A stretch of 64,000 bases of DNA from Epiperipatus broadwayi (Eukaryota > Onychophora > Udeonychophora > Euonychophora > Peripatidae): assembly GCA_028023455.1 (NCBI GenBank), contig JAQFVV010000001.1, forward strand, positions 25,287,401-25,351,400, given 5' to 3'. The notes beneath the pieces were generated by a model. That model did no database searches. It was given only the letters and a program-made list of their open reading frames with translations, and was not told the DNA's origin. The position numbers and the translations under genes are program-made. Below, piece after piece: positions 1 to 11,310 of the stretch (within the stretch, counting starts at the first letter, position 1; each line of letters opens with the position of its first letter).

Positions 1-175
1 GCTTAGCTTTTTTTAAAATATTACAAATCTCAGCTCTAGCTAAATCAGCCGATGTAGAATCAATTTTATCAAGAGCTGATTGTCTGTGATGTTGAATCAG
101 CTCTTGATAAAATTGATTCTACATCGGCTGATTTAGCTAGAGCTGAGATTTGTAATATTTTAAAAAAAGCTAAGC
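1..175. repeat. Perfect 81-bp inverted repeat at the 5' edge of the Penelope-like element
   Basis: Positions 1-81 are the exact reverse complement of 95-175, with a 13-base spacer at 82-94. The right arm runs straight into reading frame belonging to the Penelope-like element that follows, so the left arm is an inverted copy of the element's own 5' part. It may continue to the left of the window. Fold-back 5' ends of this kind fit an aberrant reverse-transcription or integration event, which is inference. Confidence 0.9.
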
Positions 176-254
176 TTCCTAAAAATAATTTTTCAAAGAA
201 AGAAAGACAAGCATTAAATAATATAAAATCGGACAAGGTAATGCCACAGTTGTA

Positions 255-1319
255 ATGGATCGTGACATTTACCATAATAAAATTTTAGATCTGCTTAGTG
301 ATAAAACTTATAAACTATCAAAAAGAGATCATACTACATATTTGGAAAAAACAACAAAAGCTATTATTAATAAATCACCTATTGAAACAGAGATAAAAAA
401 TAAAATAATCCCTCGTGAAAAATCTTGTGTCTGTCCAAAATTTTATGGACTTCCAAAAATTCACAAACCAGATACCCCTCTTCGTCCAATAGTAAGTGCA
501 ATAGGTTCTCCAACTCATATTTTAGCTAGATACTTATCGGATTTCATTAAACCTACAATCCCATCTATTAAATCACATATTAAAAACTCTCTTCATTTTA
601 TTTCTGTTTTAAAAAGTTTAAAAATTAATGCTAGTGACATTCTGGTCAGTTTTGATGTCGTGTCTTTGTTTACAAACATTCCAATTGATGAAGCTTTAAA
701 TATAATCTCACAACGTTGCAATTTACCAGACCATATTATTGCTTTGATTAAACATTGTCTCTTAAATACATATTTTGTATACAATGGACAGCATTACAGA
801 CAAGTTTTTGGTACTCCTATGGGCTCACCTATCTCAGGAGTAATAGCTGATTTATTCATGGAATATATAGAAACTCGTGCTTTAGAATCATCATCTTTAA
901 AACCTCTCATTTGGCTCAGATACATAGATGACACTTTTGTCATATGGCAACATGGAAAAAATACATTAGATGATTTTTTCTTACATTTAAATAATATGCA
1001 TCCTCATATTAAATTTACAATGGAGACAGAGTCTGATGGAAAACTCCCTTTTCTTGATGTTCTAGTCACCAGAACACCAAATAGTTTATCTTTTTCTATT
1101 TACAGAAAGGATACACACACAGACAGATATTTACATTTACATTCTCATCATCACCCAACTCAGATAGTTTCTGTAGCCAAAACTCTTTTAAATAGAGCAA
1201 TTAACCTTTCAGATGACACACATCTGAAAGAAGAAATAAATCATATTAATAGTGTTTTATTAGCAAATAGTTATAATTACAAATTTATAAAAAAAAGCCT
1301 TATTTCAAGCCCAAAATAG
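255..1319 (+). CDS. Penelope-like reverse transcriptase domain (open part)
   Basis: The 354-codon open stretch holds the reverse transcriptase core of a Penelope-like element. Visible in order: K-F-Y-G-L-P-K-I-H-K-P at residues 62-72 (a family hallmark), S-F-D-V-V-S-L-F-T-N-I-P at 132-143 with the first catalytic aspartate at 134, G-T-P-M-G-S-P-I-S-G at 186-195, and Y-I-D-D at 223-226 with the paired catalytic aspartates. These are followed by the K-L-P-F-L-D-V-L motif near 263-270 and Y-R-K-D-T-H-T-D-R-Y near 283-292. The ATG at 255 is internal to the domain's lead-in and is not the true start; frame 1 upstream carries the earlier residues. All catalytic residues are intact although the element is dead in other places, so the copy is fairly young. 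It lies just outside the large inverted repeat. Confidence 0.93.
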   Translation: MDRDIYHNKILDLLSDKTYKLSKRDHTTYLEKTTKAIINKSPIETEIKNKIIPREKSCVCPKFYGLPKIHKPDTPLRPIVSAIGSPTHILARYLSDFIKPTIPSIKSHIKNSLHFISVLKSLKINASDILVSFDVVSLFTNIPIDEALNIISQRCNLPDHIIALIKHCLLNTYFVYNGQHYRQVFGTPMGSPISGVIADLFMEYIETRALESSSLKPLIWLRYIDDTFVIWQHGKNTLDDFFLHLNNMHPHIKFTMETESDGKLPFLDVLVTRTPNSLSFSIYRKDTHTDRYLHLHSHHHPTQIVSVAKTLLNRAINLSDDTHLKEEINHINSVLLANSYNYKFIKKSLISSPK

Positions 1320-1359
1320 ACAAAATAGGAAACAAAAAGATGATAAATCAGCTATTAGG

Positions 1360-1824
1360 ATTTGTGTTCCATATGTAAAAGGAACTACAGACAGTATCGG
1401 ACGTATATTAAAACGCTATAACATAGATACAGCATTTTCTGCTCATCAAAAGATCAGCAATATAATAACCAAGCCTAAGGATTCAATCCCTCTTGAATCT
1501 CATGGTGTCTAGCAAATCTCATGTAAAAATTGTAAAGCTTCTTACATAGGTATGAGTAATCATCGCATCAGTGTTAGGAGAGATGAGCATGCTAATGCAG
1601 TTAAACAACACTCATCATCATCAGCACTCTCACTCCATACTATAGATTCAGGTCATAAAATAGTTTTTTCTAGTACTAGGATCATATCCAGATGTGATAA
1701 TCTCTACCAATGCAAAATCAGAGAAGCCATTGAGATACTTAAAAGGCCAGATTGTATCAATAAGCGAGATGATACGTGCAAACTTCCTCCTATTTGGAAA
1801 GATTTCTTTAAAAAACATTCTTAA
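1360..1824 (+). pseudogene. GIY-YIG endonuclease domain of the Penelope-like element, stop at the catalytic Tyr
   Basis: In frame 1 this segment encodes the C-terminal endonuclease that Penelope-like elements use to nick target DNA. After the linker V-P-Y-V-K-G-T-T-D and the H-Q-K-I-S-N segment, the GIY-like motif reads G-V-stop at 1504-1512, followed by Q-I-S-C-K-N-C-K-A-S-Y-I-G. The C-x2-C pair and the later E-H and S-G-H histidines match the zinc-binding pattern usual for Penelope endonucleases. The conserved N-L-Y-Q and E-A-I-E-I-L-K-R-P-D-C-I-N-K-R-D-D block follows, and the reading ends at a TAA at 1822-1824. The TAG replaces the tyrosine of the motif, so even a frameshift-corrected product would stop here. 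A 90-codon stretch from the ATG at 1552 remains open but lacks the motif. Confidence 0.88.
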
Positions 1825-1911
1825 ATTTAACATTTTTGCTATTGGTGGGATTTTTAATGTTTTATTCAAACCAGTGATTGTAGCGCCTCTACAACCGTCT
1901 TTCTACCTTTT

Positions 1912-1958
1912 TATAACTCTGTGGATGGCTTGTGTGACCAAGTCGAAACGTCAGTATA
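1912..1958 (+). ncRNA. Decayed hammerhead ribozyme-like motif in the Penelope-like 3' region
   Basis: Helix I can form between 1912-1918 and 1953-1958 (six pairs with one bulged A). The core at 1919-1925 reads CUGUGGA instead of CUGANGA. Helix II pairs 1927-1932 with 1939-1944 around a 6-base loop. GAAA is at 1945-1948. The self-complementary ACGU at 1948-1951 would be helix III, followed by C at 1952 as the cleavage base. Penelope-like elements are known to carry hammerhead motifs with minimal, self-complementary helix III. The changed core base and the extra U before helix II suggest this copy is inactive. Confidence 0.45.
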
Positions 1959-2152
1959 TTGATATTAAAAGTTTTTAACACGGATGAACCCGCAAAATAT
2001 GTATTTTATATATTTAACCCGTGCAAATCTTCGTTTTAACATATATATATATTACAAATAAACTATAAAAATTTAAAAAATATATAATCCAAGTAGATAT
2101 TATGAGATATATTCTCCGTTGAAATCAATTAAACAAATAGATGATTGTAAAT

Positions 2153-2345
2153 CAAGCGTTGTTAGCTGAGAGGTCATTGCGGCTGCCTTGCAAGCAAGTA
2201 GTTGGTTGCAGACAGTTGTGGGGTTGTGGGTTCGTGTCCCGGCCGATGCTGTGACATATGGAAAAATGTTTAATCTAAAATATGTATACCTATGTGACAC
2301 GAAAAATGTTGTTGAACATATACATCCTTGAAATACAAACAAATT
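2153..2345 (+). mobile_element. tRNA-derived SINE
   Basis: A GC-richer segment has an A-box-like sequence TAGCTGAGAGG at 2163-2173 and a B-box-like sequence GGTTCGTGTCC at 2229-2239, the internal RNA polymerase III promoter of tRNA-derived SINEs. An anticodon-arm-like CCTTGCAAG lies between. Two related copies are in the window: the mirror copy in the right arm (48440-48610, -) and an independent, diverged copy at 63440-63534 (-) that shares the lead TCAAGCGTTG. The 3' limit is uncertain. Confidence 0.7.
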
Positions 2346-3287
2346 AATGATTTTTTAATATTTAATAATAAATAATGAATTGAAATGGAATATAATAAGC
2401 GTAATGCGTTCACATTGTTCTAAATTAATGAATGCTTATTATGATATTGTTCTTTTAGATTCTCAATATTTATAAGTCATATATTACCAAAATAATCTAT
2501 AACCAACGAAGGAGAAGAGAATATTTTTATATCAAATTTATAATTATTAAGATTTGAAATATAAATTTAAATTTAAGTCACTTGACTCTCTTATATTCCA
2601 AGCACATAAAACAAATGATTATTTAACTTAAAGTATAATAACCAATTATATTAATAAATATTATACAATTTTATACATAAGTATTTTATGTATAATAATA
2701 ATAATGCATATTAACATACTCCTGATTAATCGTCTTCCAATATGAATTCCTATGTCTATTCCTTGAATTATAATTTGACAATATTTTGTTACTCCAAATA
2801 AAGTAGAAATATCATGAAAAGTTATTTGATACAGGACACATTTTTTTAATTTTGATATTCTCCAAATATTAAAGTAATTTTTTTGTTTAGCAAGTATTTG
2901 ATACTATAAGACATTATGAATAAACAGACGCTGCCAATTTTTACCTATGATGATGCAATGCAAAATAAACCAATTTAAATCTTGTGTTAAAAGAATTCAC
3001 CAATTTCACAAAACCTCTATCTGCAGTTGAAAATAAACATTATATATAATTTTGTGTTGTTAGTTTTTATAGTCCATTATTAAAATGTAAGCTATATCTA
3101 TTTTTAATAAAAAATATTCAGATGATTTTGAATGCAGTGAATTACTTTTCATTTCTTTAATAAATTCTTGTTCTTTTATCAAATTCTCATAAATCTGTCC
3201 AGTTTTCTGGACAAATATTTTTCTTTTCACCCCATCAATTTATATAGTTAATAAACAAATACTTAAAAAAAAATAAAAAAAAATATG
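2346..3287. other. AT-rich non-coding DNA
   Basis: No gene, exon or recognisable mobile element is visible between the SINE and the GA microsatellite. The sequence is unique AT-rich DNA with its mirror at about 47.47-48.4 kb. Confidence 0.6.
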
Positions 3288-3488
3288 AAAGGGGGGGGGA
3301 GAGGGAGGAAGTGAGGGGGAGAGAGAGAGAGAGAGCGAGAGAGAGTGAGAGAGGGGGGAGAGAGAGAGAGGGAGAGAGAGAGAGGGAGAGAGAGCAAGAG
3401 AGAGGGAGAGCAAGAGAGAGAGAGAGGGAGAGAGAGGGAGAGAGAGAGAGAGGGAGAGAGAGAGACAGAAAGAGAGAGAGAGTGTGTG
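3288..3488. repeat. GA-rich microsatellite
   Basis: This is a purine tract of GA repeats with interspersed GGGA, GCGA and GACAGA variants. Long Glu/Arg reading frames here are artefacts of the repeat. The mirrored CT tract is at 47261-47470, with a different length and internal pattern. Confidence 0.95.
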
Positions 3489-5304
3489 TTCAAACCATTC
3501 AGTTCTATTTATAATCTTTTTAATTGACATTATAAAAACTAAGGTAATGTTCTTTTATAACTCTAATGTCAAATTTATCTATCGTTCCAAAAGTAGAAAT
3601 TTTGTACACAACAATAATAACAAAAAATAATCAATTATTTCATATAATAAATATGTATGTTTTAAAAATACAAATAATATTTTTTTAATTCAACATAAAC
3701 TAGAATAATTTATAATACATTCTTAACATATGATCCTGGAGGAATATACATTCTATACATGTCTCTCCAATATAATATTACATATATCATATAAATAAAA
3801 CAACAAACATACTTAAGACATTAAATATTCATGTGTATTATTTGTAATCTACTACTTGTGTATGCAACAACCAAAATACATATAATAAAGGAAGAACAAT
3901 AATTTTATCAAAACTATAAACTTTATTATTTATTTGTGCATTTTTAAAATGAATAAAATCAATTCATAACTTTTATATTGCAATTAATAATAAACATTTC
4001 TTGCTTTAATATTTTTCTTGTCATAGTAACATATTTCAATATTCCTAGCTAATACATTTACTATTAAAGTCAATTAAAAAAATTACAATTGACATTTCAT
4101 CACATAATGAAATTTACTTCAAATTTCACTAAGTAAGATTTAGGAAAAAGTTATTATGACATTCTAAAGCCCCTGATTTTGGGACTGCTGATGAATACTT
4201 AGTAACATTGTTGCTGGATATTTTTTTTTTAAAAAGGAGTTTTGAATTTATTTCAATATTCACATCTTAAATAATCCATGAAAATATTTAATATATATAC
4301 AATTTAAAACAATAATGGTTTTTTATATATTTTATTTAGCTAGCTACAAGCTAAAATTTTTTTTATTACTTTTAACCTTTTTCCATATTCACCAAACATG
4401 TTCATATGCAATTTTAATTCACTCTCAAACTACTATTTGTTACACCATTTTGCCATTTTATGTTTATTTTATCAAGAAACTGTATTGTATAATGCTGCCC
4501 CTTTATAACTATTTTATAACTAATAAATCAATGAGATTTAAATTTAAAGTTATAACAATAGTATAAGGCCTGCCTTCCAAGCCACTGACTGGTTGTTTTT
4601 TATTTCTTATACAAGGGAGACTTGTCAATAATTTTGACAATTCTAAGTTCTTTGTTTTGATTTTCAAAATGAAAATGTATATTTTTGAATAGTTTTTTTT
4701 ACATATTTCTTATTTTTTTCAAAAAATAAATGTGAAAATTATTTTAAAAATAATGCAGATTTTAGTAAAAAATATTTACTTTTACACAAAAGTAAATTGA
4801 GAAAGAAATCAATAATATATGGCCATATTTTTAATTGGTTGAAAAAAAAAATACATTTTAGGTTATCCACTATAGATTATTTTTATAAATTATAAATAGA
4901 AATTTATTTTTTAAAAACTTTCATTTATTTTAATAATCTGACAAATTATTAATTTGCTTTTTAGAAAGTAAACTAAAACAAATATAATTTTAATGACAAA
5001 TGTAATTTTACTGCTGATTCTATAATTGACCAATCAAAAGTTTAAAACTTGAATTCACTTGGCCAATAGGAATATTTGCAGTTAAATGATCTATGGAACA
5101 GTTAATATAATACATAGAAGAATCTTTGTTTTATTATTAACTAAATATGAACAAAAAAGTATTACTGCTTTAAATTTTATACTGTACTTATAAAGTTTAC
5201 TAGTTATGATATAAAGACAATTTGATTATATTTATATGCTTATATTTTTTCATAGTAAAAATCTTTGCTTTAAAATATATATCTCTCTCTATACATTTTA
5301 CTAG
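3489..5304. other. AT-rich non-coding DNA upstream of the receptor exon
   Basis: No exon is supported here. It is probably intron or intergenic DNA before the first transmembrane exon. Short reading frames such as the one at 4315-4566 are AT-rich and hydrophobic only because of composition. Confidence 0.5.
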
Positions 5305-5440
5305 ATATATTAAAATGTCATCTCCTAAAATTAATACTTTGATTATTTTTGGATGTGCTTCAGCCTATAGTAGTGTTATTTTGTTTGGAATTGATTCATC
5401 AGTCACTGGAGATTTGCACATTGCTGGTATTTTATGTAAG
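5305..5440 (+). CDS. GABA-B-type receptor exon, TM1-TM2 region (left copy)
   Basis: This internal exon encodes the end of the first intracellular loop and the second transmembrane helix of a class C G-protein-coupled receptor of the GABA-B family. The acceptor is TTTTACTAG at 5304 and the donor is AAG|GTAATA at 5440/5441. It reads Y-I-K-M-S-S-P-K-I-N-T-L-I-I, then a hydrophobic helix, I-D-S-S, and ends L-C-K at a codon boundary. The IKMSSP..N.LII signature is characteristic of the family and looks closer to subunit 2 than subunit 1 of vertebrates. The matching next exon is at 16549-16656 in the same phase. The first base completes a split codon, probably Arg. The exon is present again, apparently unchanged in protein, at 45306-45441 on the - strand. 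Whether this copy belongs to a complete gene cannot be told from the window. Confidence 0.88.
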
Positions 5441-6677
5441 GTAATATATATGTTTGTATATAAATAAGGTTCTACACTCCTAGTTTATATATATATATAT
5501 ATATAAATGTAGTCCCTAGCTTTTATTGCATTATTTGAAAAAGATACTTTACAAATTTTCTTAATTTTGTAAAATATTTAGCTTTAATATAAAAAAAAAA
5601 ACATTTTATTACATAAATATTGTATCACATCAAAATATATGTGTGGTCAATGTAATATGAATAAATGTTATTAATAAACATAACTGCATTCAGCACTCCA
5701 TAATGAAAAAATGCTGCTTGGTATTTCATAAAACTAAATAAATTTATGAATCTTAATGTTTTTATTTTTTGTTTATTTACATTTTTTTTATTTGTTTACA
5801 TTTTTTGTATAGCATATAAATTAAATAGTATATGTTGATACAACACATAATGTGGCTTCATTGTATATGTAAATATGCTTTCTTTAGTTTTATTGCTTTT
5901 TAACTTTTTCACTCTAATAGAACCATACACTTCTAATTTAAATATTAAAAGTCACTATGTAGCTGTATGGGAAATAGGAATTGGAATTAATTTTCAGACT
6001 CATCATACTGTATCATTGCATCAATAATGTTTTGATATTTATCATTTACATGCTTAAGTGTGGTTTTTTATTTTTAAAAATGCACATCTTCTAATTATAA
6101 CTCATATTTTAGACTTAGACTTTTAAAAAATAGCAATACATCTCATTATAAAAGAAAATATAAAGAAATATATACTAAAATTAAGAAAAAGAATTGAATG
6201 TGAAATATATAGAGTAGAAAATAAACATATATCACTGATATTAGCTAGAAAATATAAAAATAGAATAAATTTAAGGTCATTATCAAAAAATAAGATAAAT
6301 ATGAAAAATATTAAGTCCTAAACTAGATTTCAAGACATTTTTAGAGATCTAAAAAAAGTCAATTGTAAGAGATATATGCTAGTTGAAAGATATTATACTA
6401 TAATTTTGAAAGATTAACTGTAAATCCTAAAAATAATTATTGTTTATTCGTTCTTTTCTTGTTTATTACTGGAAAACTTAGGATTTAAAATTGAATATTG
6501 TATATAATGTAAGGTTTTAATTATATTTGTAGTGAAATGTGATTGATGATTTGGGACTTTATATTTGATATAGCATTTGACTGTTTCAGTCTAAGTGTAA
6601 ATCAATGTCAGTCTAAGTGTGAATCAATGTTGGATTTTGAGACAATTATAGTAGTGCTTTTACTGCATGCTAATAAT
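5441..6677. other. Intron sequence, AT-rich
   Basis: This is the start of the roughly 11.1 kb intron between the two left-arm receptor exons. It contains an AT dinucleotide run near 5484-5506 and no coding signal. The stretch from about 6538 may be the left part of an LTR split by the fold-back element. Confidence 0.55.
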
Positions 6678-8199
6678 ATATAGGGTATATGAGCACAGAC
6701 CTTCACATGACCTACCATTCTCCACACTATCTAACAACACTGATACACTTCAACACATATATGTTGAAAAGATAAATAATCACCAATATACATATTTCAT
6801 GCTAAACCAGCAATCATCAGTTGGTCCAGATTACCATCTCTACACATATATGCTATAAGTGCTCAGATATATATTAAGATAGCCAATCCTCATACTTTAA
6901 TGGACAGACTTCAATCTGCTCCACACTCCAACTCTTCAACCATCCATCCAATTGAAAATCTGATGATGGAATGCTCAAAGGCCACCCTGAGGTTGAGATT
7001 CTTGTCACACCCATCTTGACCTAAGGTCAATCCGATCTCTCATGTACAGAATGTGATCCATTTAATAAATATACAAGAGATGGGCAGACATCTCTACTAT
7101 GTAATAACTGAAACACACAGGCTTATTATATACCTGTGTCTATATATGTAATATATAGGGTATATGAGCACAGACCTTCACATGATCCACCACTCTCCAT
7201 ACTTTCTCACAACACTGATACACTTGAACACATATATGTTGAAAAGATAAATAATCACCAATACACGTATTTCATGCTAATCCAGCAATCATCAGTTGGT
7301 CCAGATTACCATCTCTACACATATATGCTATAAGTGCTCAGATATATATTAAGATAGCCAATCCTCATCCTTTAATGGACAGGCTTCAATCTACTCCATA
7401 CTCAAACTCTTCAACCATCCATCCAATTGAAAATCTGATGATGGAATGCTCAAAGGCCACACTGAGGCTGAGATTGGCTATCTTAATATATATCTGAGCA
7501 CTTATAGCATATATGTATAGAGATGGTAATCTGGACCAACTGATGATTGCTGGTTTAACATGAAATATGTATATTGGTGATTATTTATCTTTTCAACATA
7601 TATGTGTTCAAGTGTATCAGGGTTGTGAGATAGTGTGGAGAGTGGTGGGCTGTGTGAAGGTGTGTGCCCATATACCCTATATATTACATATACAGACACA
7701 GGTATATAATAAGCCTGTGTGTTTTAGTTATTACATAGTAGAGATGTCTGTCCATTCCCTGTATATGTATTAAATGGATTATATCCTGTACATGAGGGAT
7801 CGGATTGATCTTAGGTCAACATGAGTGTGACAAGAATCTTGGTCTCAGGGTGGCCTTTGAGCATTCTATCATCAGATTTTCAATTGGATGGACAGTTGAA
7901 GAGTTGGAGTAGATTGAAGCCTGTCCATTAAAGGATGAGGATTGGCTATCTTATTATACATCTGAGCACTTATAGCATATATGTGTAGAGATGGTAATCT
8001 AGACCAACTGATGATTGCTGGTTTAGTATGAAATACACATATTGGTAATTATTTATCTTTTCAACATATATGTGTTCAAGTGTATCAGTGTTGTGAGATA
8101 GTGTGGAGAGTGGTGGGTCATGTGAAGGTCTGTGCTCATATTCCCTATATATTACATATATAGACACAGGTATATAATGAACCTGTGTGTTTCAGTTGT
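6678..8199. mobile_element. Fold-back element A (left copy), units arranged two direct then two inverted
   Basis: About 470-bp units occur twice in one direction (from 6678 and from about 7143) and twice in reverse (to about 7700 and to 8199), with the turn near 7475. The whole block is bounded by the 11-base direct repeat ATGCTAATAAT at 6667-6677 and 8200-8210. This is best read as a target-site duplication, so the four-unit block inserted as one piece. Repeated 63-65-codon frames in the units follow from the repeat and show no known domain. No transposase is visible, so it would be non-autonomous. Similar architecture is known from Foldback/Galileo-type DNA transposons; relationship is not shown. 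Confidence 0.8.
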
Positions 8200-8214
8200 A
8201 TGCTAATAATGTAA

Positions 8215-8735
8215 TGTAAAATCTATATCTTTTGTTTCATAGTTGTATTGAGTTTATTATAACTTGTTTACTCTTGATCTAAGATAATACATGGATGACA
8301 TGTGTGATCTGGCTTAATTGTATACTTGTTGTGATTTGATGTAAATGGTTTTAGCATGGCTGGTCTGTGGATTGGGTGGTTGGGGTTTGATGGGCTTGGA
8401 TCTTAGATCTCATGGCCTGCTGTGGCAGTTGCTGAAATGCTGAATGTCTGCCTATACAGTTGAAGCTAAGTGAGTCTTCACTTCAGGGTCCAGGGAATGG
8501 GTATCATTGGACTTCTGATGACTTCACCATGGTTGGGTCATGTTGACCAATATATAAGTAGACTTGCAACTAGATTATATTAATATTTTCATGTAAAGAT
8601 TTGTCATTGCATGTAAACCTTTTTGTAAACTTGGGAATAATTGATTTAACTTTGGAAATTGAATATTTGGTAATCTGTAACTGGGAAGGAGACCCAAAAT
8701 TGTTTTGTAATCTTAAGTATAATAAAGGTTGCATT
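8215..8735 (+). mobile_element. Possible solo LTR remnant
   Basis: A GC-richer block just right of the fold-back element has a TATA-like TATATAAG at 8551 and an AATAAA polyadenylation-like signal at 8721-8726, an order typical of an LTR. If the fold-back element is removed, the LTR might start at TGTGATTG near 6538 and end near TTGCA at 8732. The mirror block is at about 42.02-42.54 kb. No partner LTR or internal region is visible, so this is tentative. Confidence 0.35.
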
Positions 8736-9005
8736 AAAAATAAAAATATGTAAAATGTGGAGACAAAAAATATACATTATATTAAAATATAAATTGATTC
8801 ATTTGTATTTGCAAGATAAATCTAATTTTTTTTAAAAAAGCTGTGAATTGATATAAACAGTGTTTGAAAACCTTAATATTTTGTGTTTACTTGTATGTAT
8901 ATTAAGAATTATAGCAAATTTAGGCCTAGATTCAAATAAAAACTTTAAATAATTTTCATTATGACATTTTTTCTGTATATAATAAATGCTAAATACAGAA
9001 TATAT

Positions 9006-10984
9006 TGTAACGGATGAAAGATTTTGGGTTCATATATACTGACCACAAAGGCACCACTAGTCCAAAAATCAGAACTAGACATTTATTTTAAGGGTGGACA
9101 GGATATGCGAACCTGAATGTGCCAAACTAAACTCAGGGAGAAACAAGAGATCTTATGTATTGTTTAGACAATTGAGAAATAAAAGTACCAAGACAAATGT
9201 CAGCCAAATAAATTTAAACAATTTGTAAATTTTATTTTAAAAATTTAAAAAACTAAAGTTGGACAATAGAATAAATAAATCTAATCATGCATACAAAAGT
9301 GACTTAGATTTGAATATGCATATTTATCAGAGAGTGCACATGAGTACGGCAAACATGAAAACATTAAACACTTTGGCAGCAAAATTCTCTCACCTAAAAA
9401 TAAAAGAAATGGATAGGATAATATCTTCCTGCTGGAGATTTATAAAATTAAAAAAAAAAACAGCAACTCTAGTTTCCTGATTCAGAGATATGAAAACAGT
9501 TATGGTCTTGTAGGAAATCAATGAAACCAGTGTGGATGATCCATCAGTAGCATTCTAACTACTGATGTTATAATGCCGCAGGACTGCTGCACGTAATACT
9601 ACTTTTAAAGCAAACATTGTTGATTTCACATACAAGACAGCAAAAAGATATTTGATTATGATCTTACATAATCTAGAAAGAAATCTCTACTTTCAGAAAA
9701 CCAGAACAAAGAACCTGATAAATAGCCAGCAAAAAGATTTTGTTGTTTGCAAAAAGCACAAACTAAATGTGTTTAAAATTAATTATTTTACAACAACAAC
9801 TAAGGGCAGGTGAATAAATAAAAATTATGAAAACTGCCAAAGCATTTAGCAATAGTTAGTGAAATAATTAGACATATATTAAACATATAAAATTATACAC
9901 TCACAATGCACCATCTGATAAAGGAAAATTGAAAACAAACTTGGAATCTTAAAACTAAGATCCCCAAAACACACTTTAAATACTAGAAAAAGTAAATACA
10001 GATAATGAATGTTAGATTTACTAATAAATAAAACTTTATATATCACACTTATTTTAGATTGAGTGGAGATTTAATTAGAAGCAATTTATTTACCCTGGCA
10101 AGAATAAGAAAAAGTTTACTGTACAGTAAGGCAGAGTTAAAGTAGTTTTCTGAAGAGTGTGCATTTTTAATAAGTTCATATTTCAGGTGACTTCTTTTTA
10201 TGACAGAGGCAAGTGACAAGGCAAATTGGGAATCCAGCTTATGTTAGAGTTTCATTGCATCATGAAAGAGCATCTCAGAGTCTGAGGTTTGTCCTTATTT
10301 AACTCAGCAACACATATTGTTGTTTACAAGATGTATAGCAGTGTATTTTAACATCTTGGTGAAAGCAAAATTGTTTTTAATAACTAAAAATTTTGCCTTT
10401 AATGAAATTAAATATCCCAACAGCAAATGTGGAATGAGGTTAATCAGAATGTATAGGAAGCTGAACCAGTCCTTTTATGAAGTATTTGCTTGGTCAAGGC
10501 TCTCTAGAATGATGCATGAAATTTTTGGGGTTATTTATACTCAAACATTCAATTTCCCATGAAAACTTGTTATTGTTTTTGATTTCACCCCTGAGGGCAG
10601 GGCAAATCTTAATTTCCTGCTCACTATAATTTAGGAATTCAAACCAGGGATTATTTTAACTAAAACAACAACACAAAAATTAAATCTCTGCTTCTTAGAA
10701 TTAAATTAGAACTGATAAAAATAAGCAACAGGAATGTAATCAACATGTTTGCTTGTTTTTAATTAATTTGATGAAAAAAAAAGTAAAAACAAGCAGTAGC
10801 AGAAACTATTTTAAAATCAATGAATAAAAAACATTTTAAACACAAACAAGTATGTGTATTAATGCACATACTCTTTTTAAATAATTTTTAAATAACTTTA
10901 GATTTAATGTTGACCACTAAAAGTTAGTTTTATTGATTTATTTTTTTGGTTTAAACAATGATTGATACAGACTGCTCCATCACA
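9006..10984 (-). repeat. LTR (3' LTR relative to the gag frame), left copy
   Basis: This 1979-base LTR is collinear with 12456-14383 at high but imperfect identity, with many scattered substitutions. Short reading frames within it (for example 9259-9480 and 10317-10562) recur degraded in the other LTR and are not supported as genes. Confidence 0.8.
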
Positions 10985-11310
10985 ACTGCCCAATTATCTG
11001 ATAAAAAAAACAAAAGCATTCCTGTGCTCTTTTTTTAACTTTAAACATTTAAATCCCCCCTAAAAATTCCAAGCTGAATGTTTGCCTTGCACTCTAAACA
11101 ATATTTTATTAAAATACATTTCACTTATCCATTCTCATAAGTCATTAACAAAATCTTTTCTTTTTTTTTTAAACAATCCGTCGATTACTAACAGCTGAAC
11201 TTTTAACCTTTGTACAGCAGTTCTTTTATTCCTTTTACTAACTTAATGAAATAAGTTCCTTTCCCTCTCTAATATCTTGCTTGCTTAGAATTTATTATTT
11301 TGTTTCTTTC

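Larger units (their letters stand above)
91..1824 (+). pseudogene. Penelope-like retroelement polyprotein (reverse transcriptase plus GIY-YIG endonuclease), broken
   Basis: This is a single coding region of a Penelope-like element, now split into three frames. Codons from 91 to about 236 are in frame 1 and encode the N-terminal lead-in. About nine to ten codons that family members usually carry before the T-V-V-M-D-R-D segment appear deleted near 235, which shifts to frame 3. Frame 3 is open through the reverse transcriptase to a stop at 1317-1319. The endonuclease continues in frame 1 from about 1312, so there is a frameshift near the A-run around 1290. A TAG at 1510-1512 then interrupts the endonuclease at the tyrosine position of its GIY-like motif (reads G-V-stop). 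The copy is 5'-truncated and cannot make a full product. Assignment to the family is strong; exact deletion length is from memory of related elements. Confidence 0.9.

Noticed and set aside
2153-2345. The tRNA-like segment as a functional tRNA gene
   Set aside because: A- and B-boxes are further apart than in a tRNA, and acceptor-stem pairing is not evident; the SINE reading fits better.
3311-3527. Arg/Glu-rich reading frames over the GA tract and Ser/Leu-rich frames over its mirror (47218-47524)
   Set aside because: They exist only because the dinucleotide repeat has no stop codons; lengths and frames differ between arms.
6950-7440. CTGATGA sequences in fold-back units as hammerhead cores
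   Set aside because: No GAAA follows after a pairable helix II, and flanks do not form helix I.
6667-8167. Repeated 63-65-codon frames (Y-R-V-Y-E-H-R-P-S-H) as a small protein family
   Set aside because: They are the same segment of the fold-back unit repeated four times per element; the diverged element B does not preserve the frame, and no domain or signal is visible.
9259-10562. Small frames within the LTRs (9259-9480, 10317-10562, 13077-13274 and mirrors)
   Set aside because: Partner LTRs carry stops or shifts at the same places; they are fortuitous.
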